A stretch of DNA of 64,000 nucleotides, taken from contig NZ_JQFJ01000002.1 of assembly GCF_000763945.1 (NCBI RefSeq), positions 1,550,001 through 1,614,000 on the forward strand, read 5' to 3'. The notes below the pieces were generated by a model. The model made no database searches, was not told the DNA's origin, and saw nothing but the letters and a program-made list of their open reading frames with translations. Origin of the DNA: Sphingopyxis sp. MWB1. Lineage in GTDB: Bacteria > Pseudomonadota > Alphaproteobacteria > Sphingomonadales > Sphingomonadaceae. This document shows, piece by piece, positions 8,501-16,913 of the stretch (position 1 is its first letter; each line of letters begins with the position of its first letter). Both the position numbers and the translations under genes were made by a program.

Positions 8501-9545
8501 CGGCTTCGAGATGCCGCAAGTCGCTCTGGAAAAGGACGGTTGGCAAATCGAGCCGACCGTCAAGCGCGATCTCCTTGCCCGCATCCGGACGCGGGGGCGG
8601 CGGTTGCTCGACTACACCGGCAGTACAGTTTTTCGAGGTATCACTACGGGGCTGAACCAAGCCTTCCTGCTGAGCCAAGAGGAAATTGCAGAACTTGACG
8701 ACAATTCGGTAAAGCTCCTTCGACCCTATCTAGGCGGAAAGGATCTTCGCCGCTGGGCGGCCAATCCATCCCGTCAATGGATGCTCAAAATACCCTCCTC
8801 AGCCAATGAACAGCACCCGTGGACGGGGAAGCTGTCCGTTGAGGCGGAGAGGATATTTGCGGAGACTTATCCCGCCGTTCATCGGCGATTTGCGACGAAG
8901 GAAATGCGGAAGGCTCTCATTGATCGTGATGATCAAGGCCATTTCTTCTGGGAATTGCGGTCCTGTGATTACTGGGCCGATTTCAATCTACCGAAAGTCT
9001 GCTCGAACAAGGTCACTAGCAAGCCCACGTTTTGCGTCGATCTCAATGCAAGCGTGCTCGGCAACACCGCTTACTTTTTCGCGCATCACGACAGCGCCTA
9101 TCTCTGTGCCGTACTAAATTCCAGCGTAGCGGACTTCTTGTATCGTTCGACATTTTCGAGCAAGCAGAATGGCTTCTATGAAATTCAGCCTGGCCCGCTG
9201 GGCGATTTTCCAGTGGCCGTCGCCGGGGAGCAGGATCATCAAATAGTGGTTGTCCTTGCCAATGCACTGCAGGCCCTTGAAGGAAACCCCGCCCTCGAAC
9301 AGCTACTCAACGGCCTAGTGTACGAACTCTATTTCCCCGACGATCTTCACGCGCACGGACTGCGCCTGTTCGACGCAGCGCGCGAGGCCGGGCTTGACCG
9401 CCTCTCTGGCCTCGAAGGCGAAGAACTCGCCACCGCCTCCGCCGACTTCACCAAACAAAAACTCGCCCCCGGCCAACCCCTCCGCGTAATGCTCTCCGAT
9501 CTGCAAACGCTGGACGTGGTGCGGATCATAGAGGGGAAGGCGTGA
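5526..9545 (+). CDS. Eco57I-like class I DNA methyltransferase (N6-adenine type), 1339 aa
   Basis: A SAM-binding motif I, VLDPACGSGAF, lies at residues 598-608 and the catalytic NPPY at 847-850, the order and spacing of Eco57I/type IIL and BREX-like adenine methylases (COG1002). Residues 1-200 form a separate N-terminal domain with VIILFKHGARF but no PD-(D/E)XK signature that I can find. The region after 1000, including NGFYEIQPGPLGDFP, looks like a target-recognition domain. It should methylate host DNA at a specific site. The ATGA overlap with the helicase and TGATG overlap with the ATPase imply coupled translation. If no N-terminal nuclease is present, cleavage in the system probably comes from the fourth gene. 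That division of labour is inference. Confidence 0.87.
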   Translation: MNAQRSAIDDAIRAFADAPLQEAGLGLLDTLGYRSAKTIALDGSPATFAREVDHEGKLSAKPACFDRWQEVQFLFQLTNDEIPMLAHGQSAFDLQEKYGRSIVDSFVFLAIALEGDDWKRGALAGITRAVNAMFAMPVIILFKHGARFSLAASERRPNRRDASRDVQTGRISIILGVSTERPHRGHLSILAKLDWRAMRSRPSNFEELYACWRAALSTKTLNEAFYKELSHWFFWARDCVTFPEGAGEKAEVPLIRLLTRVIFCWFIKERGLIPDSLFRIEGVRPLLRSDPAKAGDEGNYYRAILQNLFFATLNTEMGEGRKWRSKSSGSGQDGHHMVHSLYRYQELFADPDAALALFRTVPFLNGGLFECLDREVTAKELERDPDLAKRAPDGKRLRVDGFSDHPKNPLHIPNRVFFGDEIKVDLNAIYETKGKDYRARGLFTLFDDYVFTVEENTSVEEEVALDPELLGKVFENLLASYNEETSTTARKKSGAFYTPRYVVDYMVRETLAHQFTRSLMAARPADNGGIRPNAQTFDLGPAPGELAMEPGKLRGKVDDAGSEFADRVAALLDPTQPVPNFTDKEAETLIATIEDLKVLDPACGSGAFPMGMLQALMEVLRRLDPDNARWKATLRAPLQRRVSDARNYDITRRETELEEAEAALAAFDEEFADNDLADYVRKLHLIEKCLYGSDIQPIAILIAKLRFFISLAVEQKPHKERPNLGIKPLPNLETKLVAANSLIPLERPKQDDLFANPRIRELERLTEDATQRHFGARTMKTKRKYRDLIQSYRDELSEILEHEHSLKHEDALKAAAWNPFDQNASAPFFDPLWMFQMHDGFDIVIGNPPYVRHEKIKDQKPALEKVYGQKDSKGIPLGSYAGTADYLVYFIERGLRLLKPGGAFSYITSNKWYRVKYGENLRFWVTRNTRLISIIDFGDADVFEAVAYPTILVAERRDGAGPLPDDRFRALNWQDLGEDADKEHFWTYLERAGFEMPQVALEKDGWQIEPTVKRDLLARIRTRGRRLLDYTGSTVFRGITTGLNQAFLLSQEEIAELDDNSVKLLRPYLGGKDLRRWAANPSRQWMLKIPSSANEQHPWTGKLSVEAERIFAETYPAVHRRFATKEMRKALIDRDDQGHFFWELRSCDYWADFNLPKVCSNKVTSKPTFCVDLNASVLGNTAYFFAHHDSAYLCAVLNSSVADFLYRSTFSSKQNGFYEIQPGPLGDFPVAVAGEQDHQIVVVLANALQALEGNPALEQLLNGLVYELYFPDDLHAHGLRLFDAAREAGLDRLSGLEGEELATASADFTKQKLAPGQPLRVMLSDLQTLDVVRIIEGKA

Positions 9546-11140
9546 TGGTAGACGGTGCCGAAGCGACCGAAGGACAGGCAGAAGAGATTCCGCTCGCTGA
9601 TCCGCCGCCTCCTCCCCGCATCAAGGAATTGCGACTTTCGAATTTCCGAGCCTTTCCTGGCCCCGCTACGGTCACGATTCCGACAGGCGGCAAGAACGCC
9701 GTAATCTTCGGTGAGAATGGCTCCGGCAAATCCACCATCTTTCACGCCCTTGATGGCTTCTTTTCCGTCGCTGAACGCAACCGCGGCCAGCGGCGCCGAC
9801 GGCTTGAGGACAATGTAAACCTCTTCAGCCCGGATTTCGCCGACAAGACGTGGGTGGAAGTGGAGTTCACCGACGATGTGGTGGAACGGTGGGATCAAAC
9901 CCGCCATCCTTGCGACCCGGGAGAGCAGAGGAGCCAACGTGTCTACGCGGCCGGATATCGGAAAGCATTCTTGGATTACCGCGCCCTGTTGGAGACGAAC
10001 TTTCGGCACAGCAGCGGCGCGATAAACCTGTTCGATGTTTGCGTCCACGGCGCACTCCGGGATTTTCGAGCGACGCATGAAGGCTCGGAAACATCGCTGC
10101 GCGAACTTTGGCGGGTGCTGGAAAAGCACATCAATCCGCCTTGGGGGAATATGGCGGTCGGACGCGATGAAACGGAGCGCAATCTATACCGCACGAGTTT
10201 TAACACGGGGCTTGCAGAGGCACTTGATGCGATGCTGCCGTTGATAAACGAGATGCTCGCAGCGCTACACTGGGATGATATTCTCGTAGAAAGTTTTGAT
10301 TTCCCTCGACTTACCTACAACAACGAATGGACGCTTCGTCACCGAGATTTTGACGGCAAGCGAATTACGCCTCGAATCAAATTCAGTGGAGAAGAGTTGG
10401 ATACTCCGCACCTTTCGCTCAACGAAGCCCGCCAATCCGCATTGGCACTCGCCATCTATTTCGCAGGCCGCAAACTATGTGGCGAAACCACCTTGGCGGA
10501 TGTACCGAAGCTCATGGTTCTCGACGATGTGATCGTGGGTCTCGATCAATCCAACCGTTTGCCAGTTCTCGATCTTCTCGCCGAAAAATTCAAGGACTGG
10601 CAAATTATCATTCTGACGCACGATCGCGTCTGGTTCGATATGACTCGCAGCTATCATCGTCGTCACCAGGCGGATCGATTCTGGGCTTATTCGGTACTCA
10701 ACGCAGCGCCCAACCTCCTGACCTGCCCGACGCCGCTATCCGTCAGCTCCAGTGCGCCAAAAGAGGCCATTGGGCTCGCACGAACATTCCTCGCTGAAGG
10801 GCACATTAGTGCTGCAGGCAATGCGACCCGCATCGCAGCCGAACGGGCTATTCGGGAGTTTTGCGAGGAGAAGAAGATTCCCGTTAAGTACCAAGTCGAC
10901 CACGAAAAAATCGCCTTCTCGGATTTCTACAAGGCAGCTCGGGAATGGAGCAACAAGAGTAGTCAAGGCATCTACCGCGATGTGCTCGATAACCTGCAGA
11001 TGTATGTCGAGATTTTGCTGAACCGTCTATCGCACGGCGGCACGCCTCAGCTTGAGCGGTACGACGTAGAAGGGGCGATCACGGCAACCGATGCGCTAAT
11101 TCTCGCCCTAAAAGTGGTCTCGAAGTATGAGCAGAATTAG
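9545..11140 (+). CDS. SMC/RecF-like AAA ATPase of the defence operon
   Basis: 531 residues from the ATG at 9545, which overlaps the methyltransferase stop as TGATG; a GTG three bases upstream is an alternative. A proline-rich leader is followed by RIKELRLSNFRAF and Walker A GENGSGKST (56-64), the typical start of RecF/SMC-type ATPases. An ABC-like signature region, LSLNEARQSALALAIYF, precedes Walker B LMVLDDVIVGLD (~323-334) and an HD switch (ILTHDR). There is little room for a long coiled coil. The C-terminal ~150 residues are helical, containing AAERAIREFCEEKK and LLNRLSHGG, and may be an effector or interaction domain. ATPases of this class act as DNA sensors or clamps in defence systems; that role is inferred here. 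Confidence 0.82.
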   Translation: MVDGAEATEGQAEEIPLADPPPPPRIKELRLSNFRAFPGPATVTIPTGGKNAVIFGENGSGKSTIFHALDGFFSVAERNRGQRRRRLEDNVNLFSPDFADKTWVEVEFTDDVVERWDQTRHPCDPGEQRSQRVYAAGYRKAFLDYRALLETNFRHSSGAINLFDVCVHGALRDFRATHEGSETSLRELWRVLEKHINPPWGNMAVGRDETERNLYRTSFNTGLAEALDAMLPLINEMLAALHWDDILVESFDFPRLTYNNEWTLRHRDFDGKRITPRIKFSGEELDTPHLSLNEARQSALALAIYFAGRKLCGETTLADVPKLMVLDDVIVGLDQSNRLPVLDLLAEKFKDWQIIILTHDRVWFDMTRSYHRRHQADRFWAYSVLNAAPNLLTCPTPLSVSSSAPKEAIGLARTFLAEGHISAAGNATRIAAERAIREFCEEKKIPVKYQVDHEKIAFSDFYKAAREWSNKSSQGIYRDVLDNLQMYVEILLNRLSHGGTPQLERYDVEGAITATDALILALKVVSKYEQN

Positions 11141-11143
11141 CTG

Positions 11144-12229
11144 ATGCCCATTCGCAACGCCCTCTGGACCGTCGGCAATTCGCCCGAGGCATTGCCGGAA
11201 GCGCGCCTGCCCAGTGAGCGCGTGCTGGAAGAGATGATTGTCGCCGCGCCGCGCATACTGTCCGACGAATGGATGCTGATCGGGCGGCAAGAACGCACCG
11301 GGATGGGCGGCATCGTTGACCTGCTCGCCATCGCGCCCGATGGCGCGCTGGTGCTGATCGAGCTGAAGCGCGACCGCACCCCGCGCGAAGTCGTGGCACA
11401 AGCCATCGACTATGCCTGCTGGGTCGAAAGCTTGGGAGCAGATGACATCGCGGCGATTTACGGCCGTTTCGCCCCCTCGCGCGACCTCGCCGCCGATTTT
11501 CAGGCGCGTTTCGGTCAGCCACTTGACGAAGACACGCTCAACGACAGCCACCAGATCGTTATAGTCGCCACTCATCTCGACGACAGCAGCGAACGGATCG
11601 TAGGCTATCTCAACCAGCGCGACATTGCGATCAACGTGCTCTGTTTCCAGATTTTCGAGCTAGGCGGGCAACAACTCCTCAGCCGATCCTGGCTGCTCGA
11701 TCCGGTACAAACCCAAGTCAGCGCCGCAACGCCCGTTACAAGGGGACCGCGAGAGCGTGAGCCGTGGAATGGCGAATTCTACGCCTGCTTCGGCCATGGT
11801 GAGAGCCGCGACTGGGAAGAAGGGCGGCGCTATGGCTTCATCTGTGCAGGCGGCGGGAGCTGGTACAGCAACACGCTCAATTTACTAAATGTTGGCGACA
11901 AGGTTTGGGTCAAGGCTCCTGGCTTTGGCTTCGTCGGCGTTGGCGAAGTCATCGGGCCGCGCGAACCAATTACTGAATTCAAGGTGCTGACCGACGCCGG
12001 GGAGGTTGCCGCCATCGAAGCGCTAACCAATGCGTCCTATCATCGCGAATTTGCGGACGATCCGGACCAGATGGAATATTTTGTACCCGTGCGATGGCTG
12101 CACACCGTGCCGCTGGCGGAAGCAATCAACGAAATTGGCTTGTTCGGAAATCAGAATACAGTCTGCAAACCGACTACGCCCAAGTGGCGGACGACGGTCG
12201 AGCGGCTCAAGGAGCGGTGGGGCCTTTGA
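11144..12229 (+). CDS. PD-(D/E)XK nuclease with C-terminal PUA/EVE-like domain
   Basis: 361 residues, starting three bases after the ATPase stop. Residues ~25-95 carry a restriction-type nuclease core: E29/E30, GGIVDLLAI with D59, LIELKRD with E73 and K75, then Q86. This D-x13-ExK arrangement is seen in NucS/DUF91-like nucleases. Residues ~205-300 contain YGFICAGGGSWYSN and GDKVWVKAPGFGFVGVGEV, the beta-rich pattern of PUA/EVE-type folds, some of which bind modified bases. It closes the four-gene operon and is the best candidate for its DNA-cleaving effector. Reading of base modification by the C-terminal part is inference from the fold pattern; a sequence-profile search would settle it. Confidence 0.8.
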   Translation: MPIRNALWTVGNSPEALPEARLPSERVLEEMIVAAPRILSDEWMLIGRQERTGMGGIVDLLAIAPDGALVLIELKRDRTPREVVAQAIDYACWVESLGADDIAAIYGRFAPSRDLAADFQARFGQPLDEDTLNDSHQIVIVATHLDDSSERIVGYLNQRDIAINVLCFQIFELGGQQLLSRSWLLDPVQTQVSAATPVTRGPREREPWNGEFYACFGHGESRDWEEGRRYGFICAGGGSWYSNTLNLLNVGDKVWVKAPGFGFVGVGEVIGPREPITEFKVLTDAGEVAAIEALTNASYHREFADDPDQMEYFVPVRWLHTVPLAEAINEIGLFGNQNTVCKPTTPKWRTTVERLKERWGL

Positions 12230-12236
12230 AGATTTT

Positions 12237-12257
12237 TCGCCGCAGAAAATGCGGTGA
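12237..12257. terminator. Hairpin between convergent operons (possible terminator)
   Basis: TCGCCGCA and TGCGGTGA pair over eight positions (one G-T) around the loop GAAAA. It lies 7 bases after the nuclease stop and before the convergent relaxase stop. No U-tract follows on either strand, so it may end transcription only weakly or Rho-dependently. Confidence 0.35.
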
Positions 12258-12309
12258 ATAGGTCGGTTAATCCCCGCCTTGGTCGCAAACGGCGCTAGAA
12301 GGGGCGCAG

Positions 12310-15069
12310 TCATCCCAAAGCCGCGGCGAGAGATTTGCCAGCAGTAGGCGTTACCATCGCGGTGCCGCTAATAGCTGTTTGCGCCAAGCCCGTTCGATCG
12401 CTGATCGCAGACACCAGCTTCGCCCGATCGTTGGTGTAGATCGCGATCGATTCCTTGGCTCGGGAAATCCCCACATAGAAGCTCTTTTGATCGACGAGAT
12501 TGGTCGCCTTGCTGTCAGCATGAATGATGACATGATCGGCAGTGCGCCCTTGGGCGGCAAACGCGGTGTCGACATAGGCATGGGCGATATGGCGGTCGCG
12601 GGCCGCGTCGAGATTCAATGTCTCGATCTTCCCGTCCCGTGTTTGGATGAGAGCGGTGCGGGCCTGCTCGTCTACCGCGACGACCTCGCCGCGCCCGCCA
12701 TTAACGCGGCCTGCTTCACGATCGTTGCGGGCAAACCGGATGCTGTCCCCAGATTTCAAATCCAGCGCCTTCGGCGCAAACGCTTGGCTTTTGCCCGCTC
12801 CCCATTGTTTGAGCCGCCAATCCACCTCGCGTCCATCCTCCGATCTGAGCGCGATGGCACTCTTGGCCGGATCGATCGAATCGACGCGATAGGCTTCCCC
12901 GCGCGCCACCCCCTTGTCGGCATAGTCGCGAGTGAACCGCACCACATCTCCTTTTTCATAGCTCGTCGGGTCGCGTGCCTCAGCGCGAGTCAGCCCCTTG
13001 TTGGCGAGGCTCTGTATCGCGACGGCGGGGCCGGTCAGCGCGCCCGATCTGGCGAGCGCAGCACGAATGTTGGCTGTCAGCGCATCGCGCCCCTCGCGCG
13101 ACGGCTCGATAACAAGGGTGCGAGCGCGGGCCTCCTTGTCCAGTCCGGCATATCGCTCCGCGATGGCAGCGAACCGATCGGCGCGATCGGCATTCTCGAT
13201 GATTTGCCCGCCGCCTCGATCCAGCGCGGCAAGCGCCTTGCGGGCATCGCCCTCGATCGACGCCAGCACGGCCTCCTTGGTCGCCGTGTTCGTCTGCCGG
13301 ACGATCTCGCCGAGCTTGGCGGTTTCCATGCCCGCGTTCTGCAACTGCGCGAATGCAGCGCCCGCCTCGACCGATCCAAGCTGTTTCACATCGCCGACAA
13401 GGATTATGCGGGCATCATGCTTGTCGGCCAGGTCGAACAGCCGCGCGGTATCGCGGGCCGACAGAAGCGATGCTTCGTCCACGATCCACGCGGCGGGCTG
13501 GCCCGGATGCGGGCGCGCGGGGACAAGCAGATGTCGCGCCACGGTATCGCTGCGCGCGCCAAGCGCTTCGCCCAGCACCAACGCCGCCGACGCTGTGGGA
13601 GCAAGCGCCACGACAGGCACGCCCCGCACTTCAGCCTCGCGGGCAAAGGTCGCGAGGACCGTCGTAGTCTTGGCGGTGCCCGCATAGCCCTGAACGGCGG
13701 TGATGCGGTTGCGGCTGGTCAGAAGCTGCTCGGTCGCAGCGCGCTGATCGGCGTTCCAGCTATGGCCCGCGCGCTCGGCCTGCGTTGCCGCGCTGGCAAC
13801 GGCCTTGGCGGCGGCAAGCGGCGAAGCGATGGGCGCAAGCGCACCGCGCCCCTCCGCCTCGATCCGCAGCACCTTGGCTTCGGTTTCGAAATTCTGGCGG
13901 GTGGTGAACCCGGCAAACTCCGCCCCGCGCCGGTCAAGAAAGGTCCGGTCAATCAATTCGCCCTGTTTCGTGGCGGTGTCTATGGCAGCGCCGATCTCGG
14001 CGTAACCGATCTGGCCTAGCCCGATCCGTCCAGCTTCCTCCTGCAAAGCGGCGGCAGAAAAGACCGATTGCCGCTCGCCGAGCTTGTCGGCAGCGTAAGC
14101 GACGGCGCGATCCGCCATTATCGCCTGCTCCGCCATGTCGGCGCGATGCGTGGGGCTGGCGGCATGGGCTTCGGCCTGCCTGACCATCGCCAGCCGCGCG
14201 TCCGGCCCGAACCCGGCTGCGCTCGCCGTCTCCCGCCAATCGGCAACAAGGGCGGCATGGTCCGTCGCGACCTTCGCTTGCCGGGTGTCGAGTGCCGCCA
14301 TCTGCTTTTCGGCGGCGCTGGCGGCGTCGCGGGTTGTGCCGCGCTCTTCAAGCGCCACCTCGATCTCGGCGCTGCGGGTGCTGAATGCCCCGATGACCTC
14401 GCCGGACACGCCCTTGATCTCGAACAGCGAGTCCTTGCCCACCTCGATCTCATAGCCGAGTTCCCGGACCTTCAACGCCAGCTCCTGCCGATAGATCGCG
14501 CCGATCTGCTTCTGAAGCTGGTAGATGGCGCGCGGTTCAAGGCTGCGCCATGCGCCGTCCTTTCCGCGCGTCGCATTCAGAATGACATTGTGGGTATGAA
14601 GCTGAGGGTCTTGCGCGCGGCTGGTGCCGTGCTGGAAACTCGCGACGACGAGATTGCCGGTCGCCTCGCGGGTTACAGCGCCGCCATCACGGAGACGGGT
14701 CGCAGCCATATGCGTCTCGACATGCGCCATCGCGGTTTCGACGGCTTGCCCGTGCGCCGCGATCAAGCGCCGGTCGCCCGCGACCTCGGCCACGATCGAG
14801 ACCGACTTGGGCGCGCTCAAGGTCACGTCCCAGCCGGGACGATGCTCCAACTGACCGTCGCGATAGGTGCCAAGCTGCTGGTCGCCGATCCTGCCGTCCA
14901 GCAATTCGCGGAAGTGGTCGCGATCCACCTCGCCCGAGAGGCCCAGCGTTTCCGCGCCAGCGCCCTGCCATTCGGACGGCGACAAGCCGCCCTCGGCATA
15001 ATAGTCATCGGCCTCATAGTAGCTGCTGGCCTGCGCCGAGCTGGTCAGCGCCGATACCGACGCCACCAT
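12310..15069 (-). CDS. MobF (TrwC/TraI-type) conjugative relaxase-helicase
   Basis: 919 residues from the ATG at 15069, which overlaps the coupling-protein stop as TGATG. Tandem Tyr pairs lie at 17-18 and 23-24 near the N-terminus, the region of the nicking tyrosines. FQHGTS (H147) and DPQLHTHN (H158, H160) supply the three-His metal site of TrwC relaxases. The C-terminal half is a superfamily 1 helicase with Walker A GYAGTAKTTT near residue 460, IVDEASLL, VGDVKQLGSV, and a final YVGISRAKESI motif VI region. The family nicks oriT, stays bound to the 5' end and unwinds the transferred strand. It forms a mobilization operon with the two genes upstream. Long open frames on the opposite strand here are composition artefacts. 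Confidence 0.92.
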   Translation of the reverse strand: MVASVSALTSSAQASSYYEADDYYAEGGLSPSEWQGAGAETLGLSGEVDRDHFRELLDGRIGDQQLGTYRDGQLEHRPGWDVTLSAPKSVSIVAEVAGDRRLIAAHGQAVETAMAHVETHMAATRLRDGGAVTREATGNLVVASFQHGTSRAQDPQLHTHNVILNATRGKDGAWRSLEPRAIYQLQKQIGAIYRQELALKVRELGYEIEVGKDSLFEIKGVSGEVIGAFSTRSAEIEVALEERGTTRDAASAAEKQMAALDTRQAKVATDHAALVADWRETASAAGFGPDARLAMVRQAEAHAASPTHRADMAEQAIMADRAVAYAADKLGERQSVFSAAALQEEAGRIGLGQIGYAEIGAAIDTATKQGELIDRTFLDRRGAEFAGFTTRQNFETEAKVLRIEAEGRGALAPIASPLAAAKAVASAATQAERAGHSWNADQRAATEQLLTSRNRITAVQGYAGTAKTTTVLATFAREAEVRGVPVVALAPTASAALVLGEALGARSDTVARHLLVPARPHPGQPAAWIVDEASLLSARDTARLFDLADKHDARIILVGDVKQLGSVEAGAAFAQLQNAGMETAKLGEIVRQTNTATKEAVLASIEGDARKALAALDRGGGQIIENADRADRFAAIAERYAGLDKEARARTLVIEPSREGRDALTANIRAALARSGALTGPAVAIQSLANKGLTRAEARDPTSYEKGDVVRFTRDYADKGVARGEAYRVDSIDPAKSAIALRSEDGREVDWRLKQWGAGKSQAFAPKALDLKSGDSIRFARNDREAGRVNGGRGEVVAVDEQARTALIQTRDGKIETLNLDAARDRHIAHAYVDTAFAAQGRTADHVIIHADSKATNLVDQKSFYVGISRAKESIAIYTNDRAKLVSAISDRTGLAQTAISGTAMVTPTAGKSLAAALG

Positions 15070-16913
15070 CAGACCGGCCCCCGGTTCTTGGGTGGCGGCG
15101 ACGACCGCGCCGATGGGGGCCGAGACGGAGACGACGGCGCGGCCTGCACCGCCTGCCGCCAAAGCGTGGTTTTCGGATCGCCCGCGACAAACCCCGGCTG
15201 GCGCGCTTTCCCGCGCCGCGCGATATGATCGGCGGTGAGCTTGATCCGCGCGACCGGCAAGCCATCGGGGAACAGTAAATAGCCCTCAAACTTCGGCAGG
15301 CGAAGTTCGCTTTCGAGAACAGCGGGCCGCATCTTCCGCATCCGGCCCAAGGTCGTGCGCGCCGCATCGTCGCCCTCGGCGAGCGCGTCGGTCATCGTCT
15401 GGATCTCGACTTCGCATCCGCCGATCGTCTGGCTCGCCCAGACGCGGGTCTCGCTGTCGATGGTCTGGAGGAACAGCTTGGTATTGCAGCAGCCCAGCAT
15501 CGACTCCGCGATCTGCGGTCCATAGCGATGACGCATCTGCCCGATAGCCTGGAAGGTCAGCACGACCGCCGCGCCGAACTTGCGCCCCTCGGGCAAGAGC
15601 CGTGCAAGGTTATCGACGCGCGGCAGGTCGGCCAGCTCGTCGAGCACGAACCAGATGCGCCGGTCGGGCGATGGGGGAAGCCCCAGCACGGCGCTTGCCG
15701 CGCATTCGAGCCAGCAGGCGAGAAGCGGCTTCGACGCCTCGAAATAATCCTCCTTGCGCGGCACGAATACCCACGGGCGGGCGCCGGTGCGCTTGTCGAA
15801 GCCCGCGATGAAATCGCGGAAAGCGAAGGGATTCTCACCATCCTTCGGCATTCGCAGGAACTGGATGAGATTCGCCGCTTTCGCGAGCATGAAGAGCACG
15901 CTGCCGGTGGCCCGGTCGGCATCGTCGGAGAATGTCCGGGCCGACGACGTGTCTTTCAGCCAGCTCTTAAGCTTGTCCTTGTCCCATTTCTGAAGCGCTT
16001 CGAGCAGGTCCGGCAGCGTGCATTTCTCCTCCTTCCACAATTCCCGGATCATGTTGGCGACGAGGATGCGGCTGGTTTCCAACCAGACATCGCGATCATG
16101 CTGGCCGGTTTCGGTGATAAGCTGCTGCGCGATGCGGTCGGCGTCTGCGGGGTGCGCGATCTCGGCGAAGGGCGACCAGAAGGCGCAGCGGGCGTCGAAC
16201 GGGTTCAAGATGAGATCGCCGCGCTCGGGGTCGTAGTAGTGGGCGATGAAATCGCCGCTGGTATCATAGACCAACGCCGCCTCGCCGCGCGCTTCGATCC
16301 CATCAAGCATTTGGCGCAGCGCCGTGGTCTTGCCGCTGCCGGTCGTGCCGATCATCGCCATATGGCGCGTCTCGAGCCGCGACGGGATCGGCACCGCGCC
16401 GATGGCGAGCGCACGGGGTCCGGCTTCGGCGGCGGTTAGTGCCGCAAGCTGCTTCTCGGTGGTAACGAGGGTTCCGGCGATGACACGATCGCGCAAGGCG
16501 CGCTCGCAACGCCGCGCCCTGACGCCGCGCAAGAGAAGTAGGCCGGACAGCCAACCGACGAAGCCGAGCAGACCGCCTTTGACCGACAGCGACAAGAGGC
16601 GTGATACCGATCCGCGATAATATGGGTGCGCGACCACATCACCGGCGGGGACGCGATATTGCCTTCCATCATATGTGACGGTGATTGCCGGATCGGGACT
16701 GAAGGCGATCCAAAGCGCTCCGCGCGCATAGGCATAGACGCCGATCGCCCATTGCTCGTCCTTGTCGAGCATCGCGTAGGGCGCGCCGACCACACCCAAG
16801 GCGACCGATGCGAGCATGACGCCCACCTGTCGCTTGAACCGCTGCCAATGGCTCAGCCGATGATGCCGACGCAAGGCGTCGGCATGGACGCGGCGATCGT
16901 TGGATACGGTCAT
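15069..16913 (-). CDS. traD: TraD/TrwB-type type IV coupling protein
   Basis: 614 residues with two N-terminal membrane segments (about 30-48 and 111-130). They are followed by Walker A GTTGSGKTT (189-197) and a Walker B-like RIWFVLDELADLP. EGRKFGAAVVLTFQAIGQMR is also typical of VirD4/TraD ATPases. It links the relaxosome to a type IV secretion channel at the inner membrane. Its start overlaps the upstream mobilization gene as ATGA, and its stop overlaps the relaxase start. The proline/serine-rich C-terminus (PSSPSRPPSARSSPPPKNRG) is short and may be a partner-docking tail. As no VirB genes are visible, the channel would come from a helper plasmid or from outside the window. The symbol is used in the broad family sense. 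Confidence 0.9.
   Translation of the reverse strand: MTVSNDRRVHADALRRHHRLSHWQRFKRQVGVMLASVALGVVGAPYAMLDKDEQWAIGVYAYARGALWIAFSPDPAITVTYDGRQYRVPAGDVVAHPYYRGSVSRLLSLSVKGGLLGFVGWLSGLLLLRGVRARRCERALRDRVIAGTLVTTEKQLAALTAAEAGPRALAIGAVPIPSRLETRHMAMIGTTGSGKTTALRQMLDGIEARGEAALVYDTSGDFIAHYYDPERGDLILNPFDARCAFWSPFAEIAHPADADRIAQQLITETGQHDRDVWLETSRILVANMIRELWKEEKCTLPDLLEALQKWDKDKLKSWLKDTSSARTFSDDADRATGSVLFMLAKAANLIQFLRMPKDGENPFAFRDFIAGFDKRTGARPWVFVPRKEDYFEASKPLLACWLECAASAVLGLPPSPDRRIWFVLDELADLPRVDNLARLLPEGRKFGAAVVLTFQAIGQMRHRYGPQIAESMLGCCNTKLFLQTIDSETRVWASQTIGGCEVEIQTMTDALAEGDDAARTTLGRMRKMRPAVLESELRLPKFEGYLLFPDGLPVARIKLTADHIARRGKARQPGFVAGDPKTTLWRQAVQAAPSSPSRPPSARSSPPPKNRGPV

Noticed and set aside
2248..12229. 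DISARM or BREX system
   Set aside because: A helicase next to a methylase is shared with both, but there is no DrmB/DUF1998 protein, no PglZ phosphatase and no BrxC/BrxL-like gene. The ATPase and nuclease do not fit either.
12379..15228. Long plus-strand open frames opposite the relaxase (546 and 386 codons)
   Set aside because: They are antisense to a well-supported MobF relaxase and have Arg/Gly/His-rich, motif-free translations typical of GC-rich shadow frames.
15528..16439. 303-codon plus-strand frame opposite traD
   Set aside because: Antisense to a complete coupling protein with all ATPase motifs; no start-site support or family pattern.
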